64,000 nt of DNA. Origin: Prochlorococcus sp. MIT 1307. Its GTDB lineage: Bacteria > Cyanobacteriota > Cyanobacteriia > PCC-6307 > Cyanobiaceae. How positions within the stretch are numbered: the stretch's first letter is position 1; every line of letters begins with the position of its first letter. The DNA lies in assembly GCF_034092395.1 (NCBI RefSeq), contig NZ_CP139301.1, positions 496,001 through 560,000 of the forward strand, given 5' to 3'. The translations under genes and the position numbers were made by a program. The notes below the pieces were generated by a model that had not been told where the DNA came from, ran no database searches, and saw only the letters and a program-made list of their open reading frames with translations. Shown here in pieces: positions 28,788 to 37,852 of this stretch.

Positions 28788-30019
28788 AATATCCTTGGCT
28801 GAGGAACATTCAATATCCACTTTCCACCAGCATCAATAAAGGACTTTTCCTTGTTTAGTATTTCGTCTAAATGATTCCAAGCCAATAAGAATGCATAGTC
28901 AGGTGGGTTTTCCAAGAAATGACTATGAGGATAGATTGGTATATGCATGCCGGGGGAGTATTTCCCTTGTTTTATGGGCGTGGTATCGCAAATATAATCA
29001 AGGTATTGAGATCCTACTTTGCAGTAATTAAGTATTGTTGTACTTTTAGAAGTGGCGGCATATCCTGCAATTGTCTTTCCATTTGATTTAATTTCCTTTA
29101 ATATACTAATAAGCTTTTCCTTTGATTGCTTAATATTTTCAGAAAATTCATGCAAGCTAATCATGTTATCAAGTCCAATTGACCTTTCTTCTTCTATTAT
29201 ATTGCCTACTATTGGTTGAATTTCATATTGATCTTTGTGGGCTATAACATATCTCATCGAGCCACCATGTGTACTTTGAGGTTGTAGATCAACAAGCTCA
29301 AAGTCAAACCTATTAAATAGATTCTGTACGGAGATAGCAGAGAACAAATATACATGTTCATCATAAATCTGATCATAACTAGTTTTTTTAATAACATCAC
29401 CCAAGTAAGGGTCTTCAAAAATTAATACGCCTTGGTCTTTAATTAAAGTTTTAAGTCCTGCCACTATATTAAGAATGTTAGGAATATGGCACATTACATT
29501 TGCTGACATAACAATATCAGCTTTACCATTTGTTTGAACAATTTTCATAGCTAATTTCTCTGAGAAGAATTCACTTATAGTATTTATGCCTTTTTTATTT
29601 GCTACATCAGCAACATTAGTAGATGGTTCTATTCCTAGATGCGATATACCGTCTGCTGCAAAATTACCAAGTAAAATGCCATCATTACAGCCAATTTCTA
29701 CTACAAATGGGTTATCTGATGAATAATAGGAGGAATTTATAATATATCTATAAAATTCCTGAAAGTGTTTTTTCATTGCTGTTGAGGTGCTAGAAAAAAA
29801 TGCATACTCCCTATGAAACATTTTTTCTGGTTCTGGTTGCTCAAATAACTGAACCATTTGACTATTTTGATTAAACCCCAATTTCATATTAAAAAAATAT
29901 TCATCCTGGAAATCTTCCTTAGTTAAGAAACCATTTCCCAATGGCTGTAGGCCAAAATCTATTATTTCTTCTAAAGGATCGCCTGAGATCCTACAATTTA
30001 TTGGGTTATGGTTATTCAT
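28784..30019 (-). CDS. NDP-sugar C-methyltransferase
   Basis: This 411-residue protein has the three-part layout of TylC3/EvaC-type sugar C-methyltransferases: an N-terminal segment containing FGLQPLGNGFLTKED, a SAM-binding core with VEIGCNDGILLGNF, and a C-terminal domain with GKTIAGYAATSKSTTILNYC and an NVPQP ending. The usual N-terminal four-cysteine zinc site (CRxC...CxxC) is not intact here; only one cysteine (CRISGDP) remains. It is coupled by ATGA overlap to the aminotransferase, suggesting both act on the same dTDP-sugar. Confidence 0.85.
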   Translation of the reverse strand: MNNHNPINCRISGDPLEEIIDFGLQPLGNGFLTKEDFQDEYFFNMKLGFNQNSQMVQLFEQPEPEKMFHREYAFFSSTSTAMKKHFQEFYRYIINSSYYSSDNPFVVEIGCNDGILLGNFAADGISHLGIEPSTNVADVANKKGINTISEFFSEKLAMKIVQTNGKADIVMSANVMCHIPNILNIVAGLKTLIKDQGVLIFEDPYLGDVIKKTSYDQIYDEHVYLFSAISVQNLFNRFDFELVDLQPQSTHGGSMRYVIAHKDQYEIQPIVGNIIEEERSIGLDNMISLHEFSENIKQSKEKLISILKEIKSNGKTIAGYAATSKSTTILNYCKVGSQYLDYICDTTPIKQGKYSPGMHIPIYPHSHFLENPPDYAFLLAWNHLDEILNKEKSFIDAGGKWILNVPQPRIL

Positions 30020-30148
30020 TGAGAAAAGTTCTTTATGTCATCATCATACCTGAGCAAGCAAAATCAGAAGAAGGAATTAAACCCAATATAGAAAAATATA
30101 GCAATAAAAGAAGCTAGAAGATTAAATTAATGAAAAACATCAGACCTA

Positions 30149-30625
30149 TTACTTATATTTAAGATTCCAATTAAAATTTATTTCTTTAGTGTTGGGATCT
30201 AATCTAAGTTCATCTTCAAGATCATATTGTCCACTGGTCATATAAATTACCTGACAACTTTCTCCAATATTGCGATAGCCATGATAAACGCCTGGTGGAA
30301 AACCGTATATCATTGGGGAATCATTATCACCACAAATGAAAGAATAAACTTTATTGAAGCTAGATGAATCATTACGTTTGTCCACTAATGCAACTAGTAA
30401 ATTTCCTTTGACAACGTAAGTCCATTGATATTGATAAGCGTGCGCATGCCAAGCCTTTATAACTCCTGGATAAACCTCGCTATGACTAATTTGGGCTATT
30501 GTAATCGGCTGTTGATTTTGATTAAAGGGTAATCTCAAAACCTCCCTAAAAAAGCCTCTATAATCATGATGTGTTTTGAGTTTAAGAATATTTACTCCTT
30601 CAAAAAGGTCTAAATCTTCCGACAT
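30149..30625 (-). CDS. dTDP-sugar epimerase-like cupin (RmlC family relative)
   Basis: This 158-residue cupin resembles dTDP-4-dehydrorhamnose 3,5-epimerase. It has HHDYRGFFREVLR near residue 19, AWHAHAYQYQWTYVVKGNLL in the centre, and PPGVYHGYRNIGES later. The catalytic His of RmlC is in RGxHYQ; here the segment is HAHAYQ, so the active-site geometry may differ and single-carbon epimerisation is possible. It lies 129 bp upstream of the C-methyltransferase on the same strand. No rmlD is nearby, so rhamnose synthesis is not implied. Confidence 0.78.
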   Translation of the reverse strand: MSEDLDLFEGVNILKLKTHHDYRGFFREVLRLPFNQNQQPITIAQISHSEVYPGVIKAWHAHAYQYQWTYVVKGNLLVALVDKRNDSSSFNKVYSFICGDNDSPMIYGFPPGVYHGYRNIGESCQVIYMTSGQYDLEDELRLDPNTKEINFNWNLKYK

Positions 30626-30875
30626 ATGTATAATATTTATTAGCCTAATTGTACAACAGGTTTATATTTGAACAAGGTAATTTTACTTATTTTAACAAGG
30701 TAGAAGTATGAAATCAGGCAAATCTATATGGTATTTTAGTTTGTCTTTATAATCAATATATGGAACGTGTAAATACAAATTATAAAACAAATTAATAGGT
30801 CCTAAACTATATAATTGTTTAATTTAAGCAGCTGAGCAAAAAATTATTATAGTAAAACCAGAATTAAAGAATACA

Positions 30876-31892
30876 TTATCTATAAAGCTTAGAAGCGCGG
30901 CTTGAAAATAATTGTGGAGGTATTATATCTATATTAGAAGGTTTAGATTTCCATGCATCTAAAGTGGGGTCTATTTGAATTTTAGCTCCAAATGCTGATA
31001 TGGCAAATTCAATAGTTAAAACCTGTCGATAATTTGAAATTGCCCTGCCATCTCTGTGCAAGCCTGATGTATCAGCGATAAAAATTGAGCCAACCTCTCC
31101 GGTTGCAAAAACAGGGCTTGATTTATTATCTAGATCTTGAAATCGTTTATCTTTATAATATTTACCAGCCCGCCCTCTATGAGTGTGGGGTAAATATTCA
31201 AAAGGACCTTGCATTGTATTAACATCATCTAGGTTAATAAAGATTTTAAGAAATGAAATCCAATCCATATCATAATGGTATGATTGAGCTGTATAAGAGT
31301 AAAGCTGTTCCGAATAATTGCTCTTAGATATTGGAACTACATACCAGCTAGATAAAGAAGTAATAATTGCTTCACAACCTAAATACGAAGATGCGATGCT
31401 ATGTAATTTCATTTCATTTATTAATTGCCATACTTCTGGCATAGAAATAATATTTAAATCAAAATGATTGTATCTTGGTACCTGATATATACCATCCTTT
31501 ATAATTTCTTGAAAGGAACTATATTTCTTTTTTGTCTGATTAGGTGTTGCCTCATAGACAGGAAGTGTAATTGAATTTTCGCTTATCTTTTTTACAAGTC
31601 TAATCGATTCCTCATTTGAGCTGATTCTTACATATCCAAATTTCTTTATATTGTCAACAAGTGCTAATTGAGATTTTTTATTTTTATATATCATTCTAAA
31701 TGGTATTGATAAGAGTATATTACTTAATCCATTAGTTAAACTATAAAGAAGTCTCATATAGTTGTAACTTAAAAACAAAGGAGTGTGATTATCCGAACAA
31801 ATACTATTAAAATAATCAATCAAGAATATAGGCAGATAAAGTAATAAATAAAAGATACGTTTCAGAAAGTGCATAAGCAACATTGTTTGCAT
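30876..31892 (-). CDS. PhyH-like Fe(II)/2-oxoglutarate dioxygenase
   Basis: This is a protein of about 338 residues. The C-terminal two thirds match the phytanoyl-CoA dioxygenase superfamily: an HxD iron ligand pair in SYHYDMDWISFLKIF, then GPFEYLPHTHRGRAG, and the distal histidine and arginine in SGLHRDGRAISNYRQVL. The N-terminal 70 residues are hydrophobic (FLKRIFYLLLYLPIFLIDYF), suggesting membrane association, unusual for the family. ATG at 31892 is preferred to TTG 31904. Inside a glycan cluster it may hydroxylate a sugar or lipid intermediate (inference). Confidence 0.78.
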   Translation of the reverse strand: MQTMLLMHFLKRIFYLLLYLPIFLIDYFNSICSDNHTPLFLSYNYMRLLYSLTNGLSNILLSIPFRMIYKNKKSQLALVDNIKKFGYVRISSNEESIRLVKKISENSITLPVYEATPNQTKKKYSSFQEIIKDGIYQVPRYNHFDLNIISMPEVWQLINEMKLHSIASSYLGCEAIITSLSSWYVVPISKSNYSEQLYSYTAQSYHYDMDWISFLKIFINLDDVNTMQGPFEYLPHTHRGRAGKYYKDKRFQDLDNKSSPVFATGEVGSIFIADTSGLHRDGRAISNYRQVLTIEFAISAFGAKIQIDPTLDAWKSKPSNIDIIPPQLFSSRASKLYR

Positions 31893-32101
31893 AAGCCAAC
31901 ACAATATATGTTACTGGTTTTCTAACCTTGAGCAAGTTAATGTAAATAAAATATTAATTGAACTTAGGCATTTTAAAATTAGACTTTGGTATGTGATATT
32001 TATATACTAGATAGAACAAAAAAAGTAAAGATACCAGCTTACATAGAATCAGAGATTAAAGAAATACTGATTTAAAGTCAGAGAAAAGTAGAGGGACCCA
32101 A

Positions 32102-33673
32102 TTAAAGTGTAAGGTGAAAAGCACCTCTTTTGCCAATTAAGAATTTTATAATTTCAATTATTCTCTGAGAGTTAGCTGGTGATGCAATTCTAGTGCCATC
32201 TTTCATCAATCCATATAGACAACTAAATTCATGTGTGGGAACAAAATAATTGTACTCATGCCCATAAGCCATTATCCAAGCTCCATAAATATATGCATCC
32301 GATTTGTCAGGAATTTGCTTGATAAAATTATCATCACTAAGCAAACTCCGAAAAGCACTTTCACTTTCACATAAACGAGCAGAGGAGACTAATGTGTCAT
32401 AAAAACACTTTGTTATAACAACTGAAGGTTTTCCTAGATAAATCGATTCTATACCTACAGTTGAACCAGCCGAAACAACAATTGAGGAATCTGAAATTAG
32501 TTTATAGGTAGATTCGGGGTCTTTATGGCCTATCCAATACCCTCCTTTCTCAACTATATAGTCACCCAGATCCTGCCAACGCTTCTGTTCCATTGGATGC
32601 TTATTCTTCAAGTTTGGATGAACTCTAACGATAAAATAATAACCCAGTGAATTTACAATTTTACTAATCTTTTTAATCGCAGACTTTTGATCTTGCCATT
32701 CTGGGTATCTCTCCGGGAAACCATAAATTGATTGATACTCATCGTCGGAAGAAGTAAAATAAGAGACTATTTTTATGTTATCTTTTTTTTTCTCCTTAAT
32801 AATTGCCTCAAGAGACTTGGATGAGCCTTTTAATTGCCATTTTGTATAAGATCTTTCGTAAACCCCATCCCCCTTCACTTTTCTCTTAAAAAAATCTTCT
32901 CCAAGTCTATTAATAATACTTTTAGGTAATTCTAGTTTAATTCTTTCCATCTCCTCCTTCCTTCTAGGGAAATCATGAGGGGTATATTCTTCAAAAAAAT
33001 ATCTGGTATTAAAGTTGAAGCGTTCATGAAAATATACCTTGACGTTCTTTGAAGTAGCAACTTGTCTAAATGCCTGCTCACAAGACATTCTTCCATTAAA
33101 GAGAACTACCGCTTCATACTGATTAGAAGCAAGAAGAATCTCAGCAAAAATAATTGATTTTATAGATGAGATAATTTGTTGATAGCATTCCTTCTCGTAT
33201 TCTAAAGACAACGGAAACGGGTCTGGATTAGCAGAGTAAGTAATTAGTGTGCTAGCAACACCAAATCCTATATTGTATTGTTTAAAAATTATTTTTTTTA
33301 ATTCACTTAGGTTTCTAAATGAGATGTTATTTTCATTCCGAATAGATTGCTTGAATTGATGATTCATATCTTTTGCAATTTCTTCTGTCTTAACCCATTC
33401 AATTATATTTTCAGATTTGTTATATCTTGAAAGATATTTTCTGGCTCTATTGACACGTATCGGCATCTGTATGGTTCTCTTTATAAGATTGTAAGAGAAC
33501 ATAGTAGGCCTGGGCACAAAACTACCAAGGTGCACATATGAGACATGGTTAGAATCAGATAGTCGCCTACTAATTTCTAAACCTGCCTCTAAATAGGGCG
33601 TCATTGCACTAAAACTAACAACTAGGATCTTTTTATTTTTTATACCTTCAATCGTTGGCGTGATTAATTCCAC
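32102..33673 (-). CDS. Capsule-type (GT-B) polysaccharide biosynthesis protein
   Basis: This 523-residue protein has two GT-B-like halves. The N-terminal half begins with KKILVVSFSAMTPYLEAGLE, and a middle region carries HERFNFNTRYFFEEY. The C-terminal half shows YYFIVRVHPNLKNKHPMEQ, SSIVVSAGSTVGIESIYLGK and PSVVITKCF, a pattern shared with capsule synthesis (KpsS/KpsC-type) and CDP-glycerol-like transferases. The start is GTG at 33673. It probably transfers a sugar to the surface polysaccharide built by the neighbouring enzymes. It is the right-hand end of the glycan cluster. Confidence 0.75.
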   Translation of the reverse strand: MELITPTIEGIKNKKILVVSFSAMTPYLEAGLEISRRLSDSNHVSYVHLGSFVPRPTMFSYNLIKRTIQMPIRVNRARKYLSRYNKSENIIEWVKTEEIAKDMNHQFKQSIRNENNISFRNLSELKKIIFKQYNIGFGVASTLITYSANPDPFPLSLEYEKECYQQIISSIKSIIFAEILLASNQYEAVVLFNGRMSCEQAFRQVATSKNVKVYFHERFNFNTRYFFEEYTPHDFPRRKEEMERIKLELPKSIINRLGEDFFKRKVKGDGVYERSYTKWQLKGSSKSLEAIIKEKKKDNIKIVSYFTSSDDEYQSIYGFPERYPEWQDQKSAIKKISKIVNSLGYYFIVRVHPNLKNKHPMEQKRWQDLGDYIVEKGGYWIGHKDPESTYKLISDSSIVVSAGSTVGIESIYLGKPSVVITKCFYDTLVSSARLCESESAFRSLLSDDNFIKQIPDKSDAYIYGAWIMAYGHEYNYFVPTHEFSCLYGLMKDGTRIASPANSQRIIEIIKFLIGKRGAFHLTL

Positions 33674-33816
33674 TATTTGCCAAATAATTTATTCTTGTAC
33701 TATAGCAACTAAGAGCTAGGAAAACAATCTATAATCCTAGCAACGCGCCAAACATTAACTAGCTATAAATATACTCGTAAAAATAATATTTGCTATTTAT
33801 CTGATTCCATCTTCTT

Positions 33817-34275
33817 TCATCCCCTTCGAATTTCCTCCAAGATTCTAAGTGCCTCAGTAACATGACCAGGACCATTTAATAAATCATTAAAAACATGACG
33901 AATAACTCCTTTTGTATCTATTATGTAAGTTACACGGCCATCAAGAATTCCTAAAACCTTTGGAACCCCAAACAATTTTCTAACGGAGTTTCCAACATCA
34001 CAAAGCAATGGAAAGGGAAGCTTGTTCTTTTCAGAGAATTTTCGATGGCTTAATTCATTATCATTACTAACCCCCCAAACTTCGGCCCCTAACAAATTGA
34101 AGAGGTCATATTTGTCACGAAAGCCACAAGCCTCTGCCGTGCATCCTGGAGTGTCATCCTTTGGGTAAAAGAACAGTACAAGTGGCTTTGATTTTAATTG
34201 CTTATTGCTTCGAAGATTACCTAATTGATCTAATAATGAAAACTCAGGCGCATGATCACCTACTTTTAAAGGCAT
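33817..34275 (-). CDS. bcp: Peroxiredoxin Bcp/PrxQ
   Basis: This is a 152-residue thiol peroxidase of the Bcp/PrxQ class that reduces hydrogen peroxide and organic peroxides using thioredoxin. The peroxidatic cysteine C45 and resolving cysteine C50 lie in DDTPGCTAEACGFRD, the five-residue spacing typical of PrxQ. FFYPK precedes and GVSNDNELSHRKF follows as expected. It is a soluble monomeric enzyme. The NTRC gene 1.1 kb away is a plausible electron donor, although on the other strand. Confidence 0.95.
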   Translation of the reverse strand: MPLKVGDHAPEFSLLDQLGNLRSNKQLKSKPLVLFFYPKDDTPGCTAEACGFRDKYDLFNLLGAEVWGVSNDNELSHRKFSEKNKLPFPLLCDVGNSVRKLFGVPKVLGILDGRVTYIIDTKGVIRHVFNDLLNGPGHVTEALRILEEIRRG

Positions 34276-34809
34276 AGAAAAAGATTAAAAATACATCCTA
34301 CTTATCTAATTCATCATTGGGGCAATTTGAAGCACTACTACCAGAAAATACTATAAAATTATTTGATAACTCTTAAGAATAAGACAACTTGCCTCTACCT
34401 TTCTGATCTATCTCTTATAAGGAATAATTGAAGTCTCTTAAACAATTCCTATTCCACAAAATTCCCAATAGACTCTAAACACAAGCCTTTTTTCTCTTTA
34501 TCGTGTAGCCATCAAAATTGAACAGTTTGAGCAAAGCTGATCGATCAATGGAAAGAGTAATTGTCTGTTATTTCGGGGTAAAGGTGATTTTCTTATAACC
34601 TAGACCTTCCATTTTTCAAATAGTCTTCAACTAAAGCTTGCCCCCGCTCCCAATAGCAGAGCAAAACTTATGTCACTTACTTACGAGTGAGGACACGCTA
34701 AGCAAAGGCTTTGATCCGTTTCTTCTGACGATAAAGAGGCTACTGACACACAAGGATGGTAAGTAAATACCCCTATGCGCTATAAAGGCTGTCTTCTCTC
34801 GTTCGGGTA
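34276..34809. other. Long divergent spacer (possible RNA, unproven)
   Basis: This is a 534-bp spacer between divergent genes. The part at about 34600-34800 is less AT-rich than other spacers and has no frame longer than about 16 codons, which is compatible with a small RNA or long leader; I cannot fold it into a known family. A TATAAA element near 34782 could serve the 95-residue gene. No tRNA cloverleaf is seen. Confidence 0.35.
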
Positions 34810-35097
34810 ATGCAGTCACAGGTTCGTTCATCAGAAATTGAATTAAAGGATCGGCTAAAGCAAATCGCTAGCAAGAAATGGGAAAATCTTAGTGACAGAC
34901 AAAAGTCTTTTGCAAAAAAAACATGGGGCATACTTACCTACAAATGGAGATGGCAAATTGCCATGAATATTCCTTATCTAGCGATTTTCCTGTTAGATCG
35001 AACAATTCCAGCCGTGCACAAGTTCGATATGGCTTTATTGGCCAAAATCACTTCCAATCTGCCCATACCAGCCTTTCTGTCCTCATGGATAGGGTGA
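34810..35097 (+). CDS. Small membrane-associated protein, 95 aa
   Basis: This 95-residue protein has a charged helical N-terminal half (SEIELKDRLKQIASKKW, then SDRQKSFAKKTWG), a tryptophan-rich stretch (TYKWRWQIAMN) and one hydrophobic helix (IPYLAIFLLDRTI). It ends with a moderately hydrophobic segment (LPIPAFLSSWIG). It stands upstream of the D4QDGG-tail micro-gene and NTRC on the same strand and may share a transcript. No domain is recognised. Confidence 0.6.
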   Translation: MQSQVRSSEIELKDRLKQIASKKWENLSDRQKSFAKKTWGILTYKWRWQIAMNIPYLAIFLLDRTIPAVHKFDMALLAKITSNLPIPAFLSSWIG

Positions 35098-35176
35098 AGC
35101 GAGGAAGCAACCTCAAGCAAGGGCTTTCAACTTAGTTAGAAATCCTGTAAGGTCTCATGACTTTATCTTTGAAAGT

Positions 35177-35338
35177 TTGGAGTTAGATCTAGCAGCTGTT
35201 ACTTTTTCCGGGTTGCTGGCATTGGGGGCAATTTGGATACTTTTCTTTTCAGACAACTTTGACGACGACGACGACCAAGATGGTGGCGGAACAATGTCCC
35301 CAGTTTATGAGCCTGCATACGCAGCAAATCCTGCTTAG
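35177..35338 (+). CDS. Single-helix protein with D5QDGG C-terminal tail, 53 aa
   Basis: This frame has TTG at 35177 as the only usable start (no ATG or GTG since the last stop). It encodes 53 residues: a membrane helix (AVTFSGLLALGAIWILFF) followed by SDNFDDDDDQDGGGTMSPVY and a short Ala/Pro tail. The acidic DDDDDQDGG-x-M-x-P motif is also present in the protein at 50756-50932, whose upstream part differs, so the tail is a recurring module. It is 26 bp upstream of NTRC. Function is unknown; an acidic stromal- or periplasm-facing tail could bind cations or a partner protein. Confidence 0.6.
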   Translation: MELDLAAVTFSGLLALGAIWILFFSDNFDDDDDQDGGGTMSPVYEPAYAANPA

Positions 35339-35364
35339 ATGTTTTGATTTAGGTTTGATCTAAA

Positions 35365-36741
35365 GTGACAGATAAGAAATCTTCCAATGTCGAAAATTTA
35401 GTAATTATTGGATCAGGGCCAGCTGGTTATACAGCAGCCATCTATGCAGCCAGAGCAAACCTAAAACCTCTTTTAATAACTGGTTTCCAGGCAGGTGGAA
35501 TACCTGGAGGTCAATTAATGACTACAACATTTGTTGAGAATTTTCCAGGGTTCCCCGACGGAATACTTGGCCCAGATTTGATGGATCTTTTAAAAGCTCA
35601 AGCTGTCAGGTGGGGAACTCAACTAATCGAAGCCGATGCAAAATCTATAGCGCTGAATCAAAGACCTTTTTTGGTTAGCACAGCTCAAAGAGAAATTCAA
35701 ACGCATTCTTTAGTAATTGCCACAGGTGCAAAAGCCAACAGATTAGGATTACCAAATGAAGAGACTTTTTGGAGTCGAGGAATTAGTGCCTGCGCAATTT
35801 GTGATGGAGCCACACCCCAATTCAATAAAGAAGAGTTAGCAGTTGTTGGAGGCGGAGATTCTGCATGTGAAGAGGCTGTTTATCTAACTAAATTTGGTAG
35901 TCATGTTCATCTTATAGTGCGCTCAAACAAACTAAAAGCAAGTGCTTCTCTAACCAACAAAGTTTTTAAAAGCCCTCTGATAACAATCCATTGGGAAACT
36001 CAGTTAATAGATGTAAATGGTGATGACTGGTTGGATGCTCTATTAATAAAGAAAAAGGAAGCAAGCGAAATAAAAAGACTTCCTGTTAGAGGTCTTTTCT
36101 ATGCAATTGGACATACTCCCAATACTGAGATATTCCAGACGCAACTATTGATTGATGATCATGGCTATATAAAAACCAAGCCTGGTCGACCAGAAACATC
36201 AGTAGATGGTGTTTTTGCCGCTGGTGATGTTGCAGATTCAGAATGGCGCCAAGGGATAACCGCCGCTGGTAGTGGATGTAAAGCTGCATTAGCAGCAGAG
36301 CGCTGGCTTACTAAAAACAATCTTTCGAAATTATGTGAAAGAGAAAGCTTAGAACCTGCAAAAGCTACTGTCCCTAAGTATGCAGCAACAACAACAGAAC
36401 TAGACTTTCAATCAAATGCAATCTGGCAAAAAGGCAGCTATGCCTTAAGAAAGCTTTACCACGAGAGCAAAAGTCCACTAATCGTTATCTACACATCCCC
36501 AAACTGTGGTCCATGTCATGTTATCAAACCTCAATTAAAAAAAGCGCTAGAGGAACTAAAGGGCAAGGCCCAATGCGTTGAAATAGATATCGAATTAGAA
36601 CAACAAATAGCACAACAAGCTGGAGTTAATGGGACACCAACAGTTCAGCTTTTCAAGGACAAAGCGCTTATAAGTAGCTGGAGAGGAGTTAAACAGCACA
36701 GCATATTTAAAGAGGCTATAATTAGAGTCTTAGAGGAGTAA
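35365..36741 (+). CDS. NADPH-thioredoxin reductase with thioredoxin domain (NTRC)
   Basis: This 458-residue fusion enzyme, known in chloroplasts and cyanobacteria as NTRC, reduces 2-Cys peroxiredoxins and other targets with NADPH. The N-terminal flavoprotein reductase has GSGPAGYTAAIYAA (FAD), the redox pair C143/C146 in CAICDG, and an NADPH motif GGGDSACEE. The C-terminal thioredoxin domain (from about residue 360) has the active-site CGPC at C381-C384 and cis-Pro GTPT. The start is GTG at 35365. Both redox centres are intact. Confidence 0.95.
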   Translation: MTDKKSSNVENLVIIGSGPAGYTAAIYAARANLKPLLITGFQAGGIPGGQLMTTTFVENFPGFPDGILGPDLMDLLKAQAVRWGTQLIEADAKSIALNQRPFLVSTAQREIQTHSLVIATGAKANRLGLPNEETFWSRGISACAICDGATPQFNKEELAVVGGGDSACEEAVYLTKFGSHVHLIVRSNKLKASASLTNKVFKSPLITIHWETQLIDVNGDDWLDALLIKKKEASEIKRLPVRGLFYAIGHTPNTEIFQTQLLIDDHGYIKTKPGRPETSVDGVFAAGDVADSEWRQGITAAGSGCKAALAAERWLTKNNLSKLCERESLEPAKATVPKYAATTTELDFQSNAIWQKGSYALRKLYHESKSPLIVIYTSPNCGPCHVIKPQLKKALEELKGKAQCVEIDIELEQQIAQQAGVNGTPTVQLFKDKALISSWRGVKQHSIFKEAIIRVLEE

Positions 36742-36893
36742 ACTAACTAATTAGAGCCCAAAGTGCTGGTTTTATTATTACTAATTCTAGTTTAGAAGTC
36801 TCTAGTGACAATTTCTAAGACTTCGCAAAAGTTAAATCTTTTACTTATTAAAAAAAGCAAAAGGTTTTATCTATGCAAATAATTTGAAATAAA

Positions 36894-37292
36894 TTACTTA
36901 GTCATCAAACGGTATGATAATTTGTCAATTCTTTTTTGATTTACACCATTATCACCTACACCTAATCTTGATTCAGATCTAACTTGAATAATGCCTTTCT
37001 TTGGTAGTGACTTTATTAAGAGATCATCTGTATATCTTCTCCACTTAGTTTTAGCTTCTGCATGAATGAATGTCTCGTTCTTCTCAACAATCCTAGTTCT
37101 AGGAGTTTTGGAAACAAGTTCCACAGCTTTTTTAAATGATTCTTCTACATCACTAACTTCCCAATTCTCCTTTACACAATGAGTCATAACTATGCATTCA
37201 GGAAGCTCAATCTCTTGACTGCTTGCAATTGATGTACTCGCATTAAAAAAAACATGCATAAGAGCTAGACAAATCAATAAAATCTTTTCCAT
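36894..37292 (-). CDS. DUF1499 family exported protein (paralogue)
   Basis: This 132-residue DUF1499 protein is paralogous to the one at 20913-21314. It has a signal peptide (ILLICLALMHVFFNA), ECIVMTHCVKENWEV, TPRTRIVEKNETFIHAEA and IQVRSESRLGVGDNGVNQKR in the same order and spacing. It lies 4 bp downstream of a 38-residue membrane micro-gene, with which it is surely co-transcribed. The role is unknown; the export signal suggests a periplasmic or membrane-surface location. Confidence 0.82.
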   Translation of the reverse strand: MEKILLICLALMHVFFNASTSIASSQEIELPECIVMTHCVKENWEVSDVEESFKKAVELVSKTPRTRIVEKNETFIHAEAKTKWRRYTDDLLIKSLPKKGIIQVRSESRLGVGDNGVNQKRIDKLSYRLMTK

Positions 37293-37296
37293 CTAT

Positions 37297-37413
37297 TCAG
37301 ACTAAACCTAAGGAGCCTGCAGCAAAACCTACAGCACAAAAGAAAAAAAACTCTAATAAATCCCTACTACCAGGTGGGATTTTGTTTAAGGCAACGGAAA
37401 TTCGTTGAGCCAT
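37297..37413 (-). CDS. Single-helix micro-protein, 38 aa (AAGSxGL family)
   Basis: This 38-residue frame has ATG at 37413 and a stop only 4 bp before the DUF1499 gene. The basic, polar N-terminus (MAQRISVALNKIPPGSRD) is followed by a helix ending EFFFFCAVGFAAGSLGL. The same pattern occurs in the protein at 50497-50604 (EFSFFCVIGIAAGSIGLL), showing that this is a genuine small gene family. Probably one membrane helix with the N-terminus in the cytosol. Confidence 0.68.
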   Translation of the reverse strand: MAQRISVALNKIPPGSRDLLEFFFFCAVGFAAGSLGLV

Positions 37414-37852
37414 TTGAACCTTGTACTCACAGGTTTTAAGACACTAAACAAAATTTTTAAAAAGCGAGAGTTGAAAGATCCGCCAAGCCTAAACTGAATC
37501 AGCCAAGCAGGTGAAGTGGAAGTATTTCATACAGAAGAAACGAAGATTGATTACTCAGCCAAGACTTACGAAAGAGCTTGCAGCACCTAACTCTTATTAG
37601 ATTTTAAAAAACAAATCCAAAGGCAAGCAGTCTAAATGACATAAGATTATATTATGCATAATATAAAATAATCATATTAGATCCAATTAATTTAATCAAC
37701 ATCCAAGAAGGTTATTTGAAGAAAGTTTTTCTCATGGCTACAAGAGATATTTAGATCAATTTCATTCGCAATGTGAGAACATGCATTGAAAGTAAAAATT
37801 GATTAATCTCCATGAAGTAACCCTCTCTACTCTGTCAACTTACTAATCAGAA
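37414..37852. other. Gene-free spacer
   Basis: This is a divergent spacer between the micro-gene/DUF1499 pair and the 56-residue gene. Only short frames and AT-rich sequence are present; no convincing hairpin or RNA gene was found. Confidence 0.3.
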
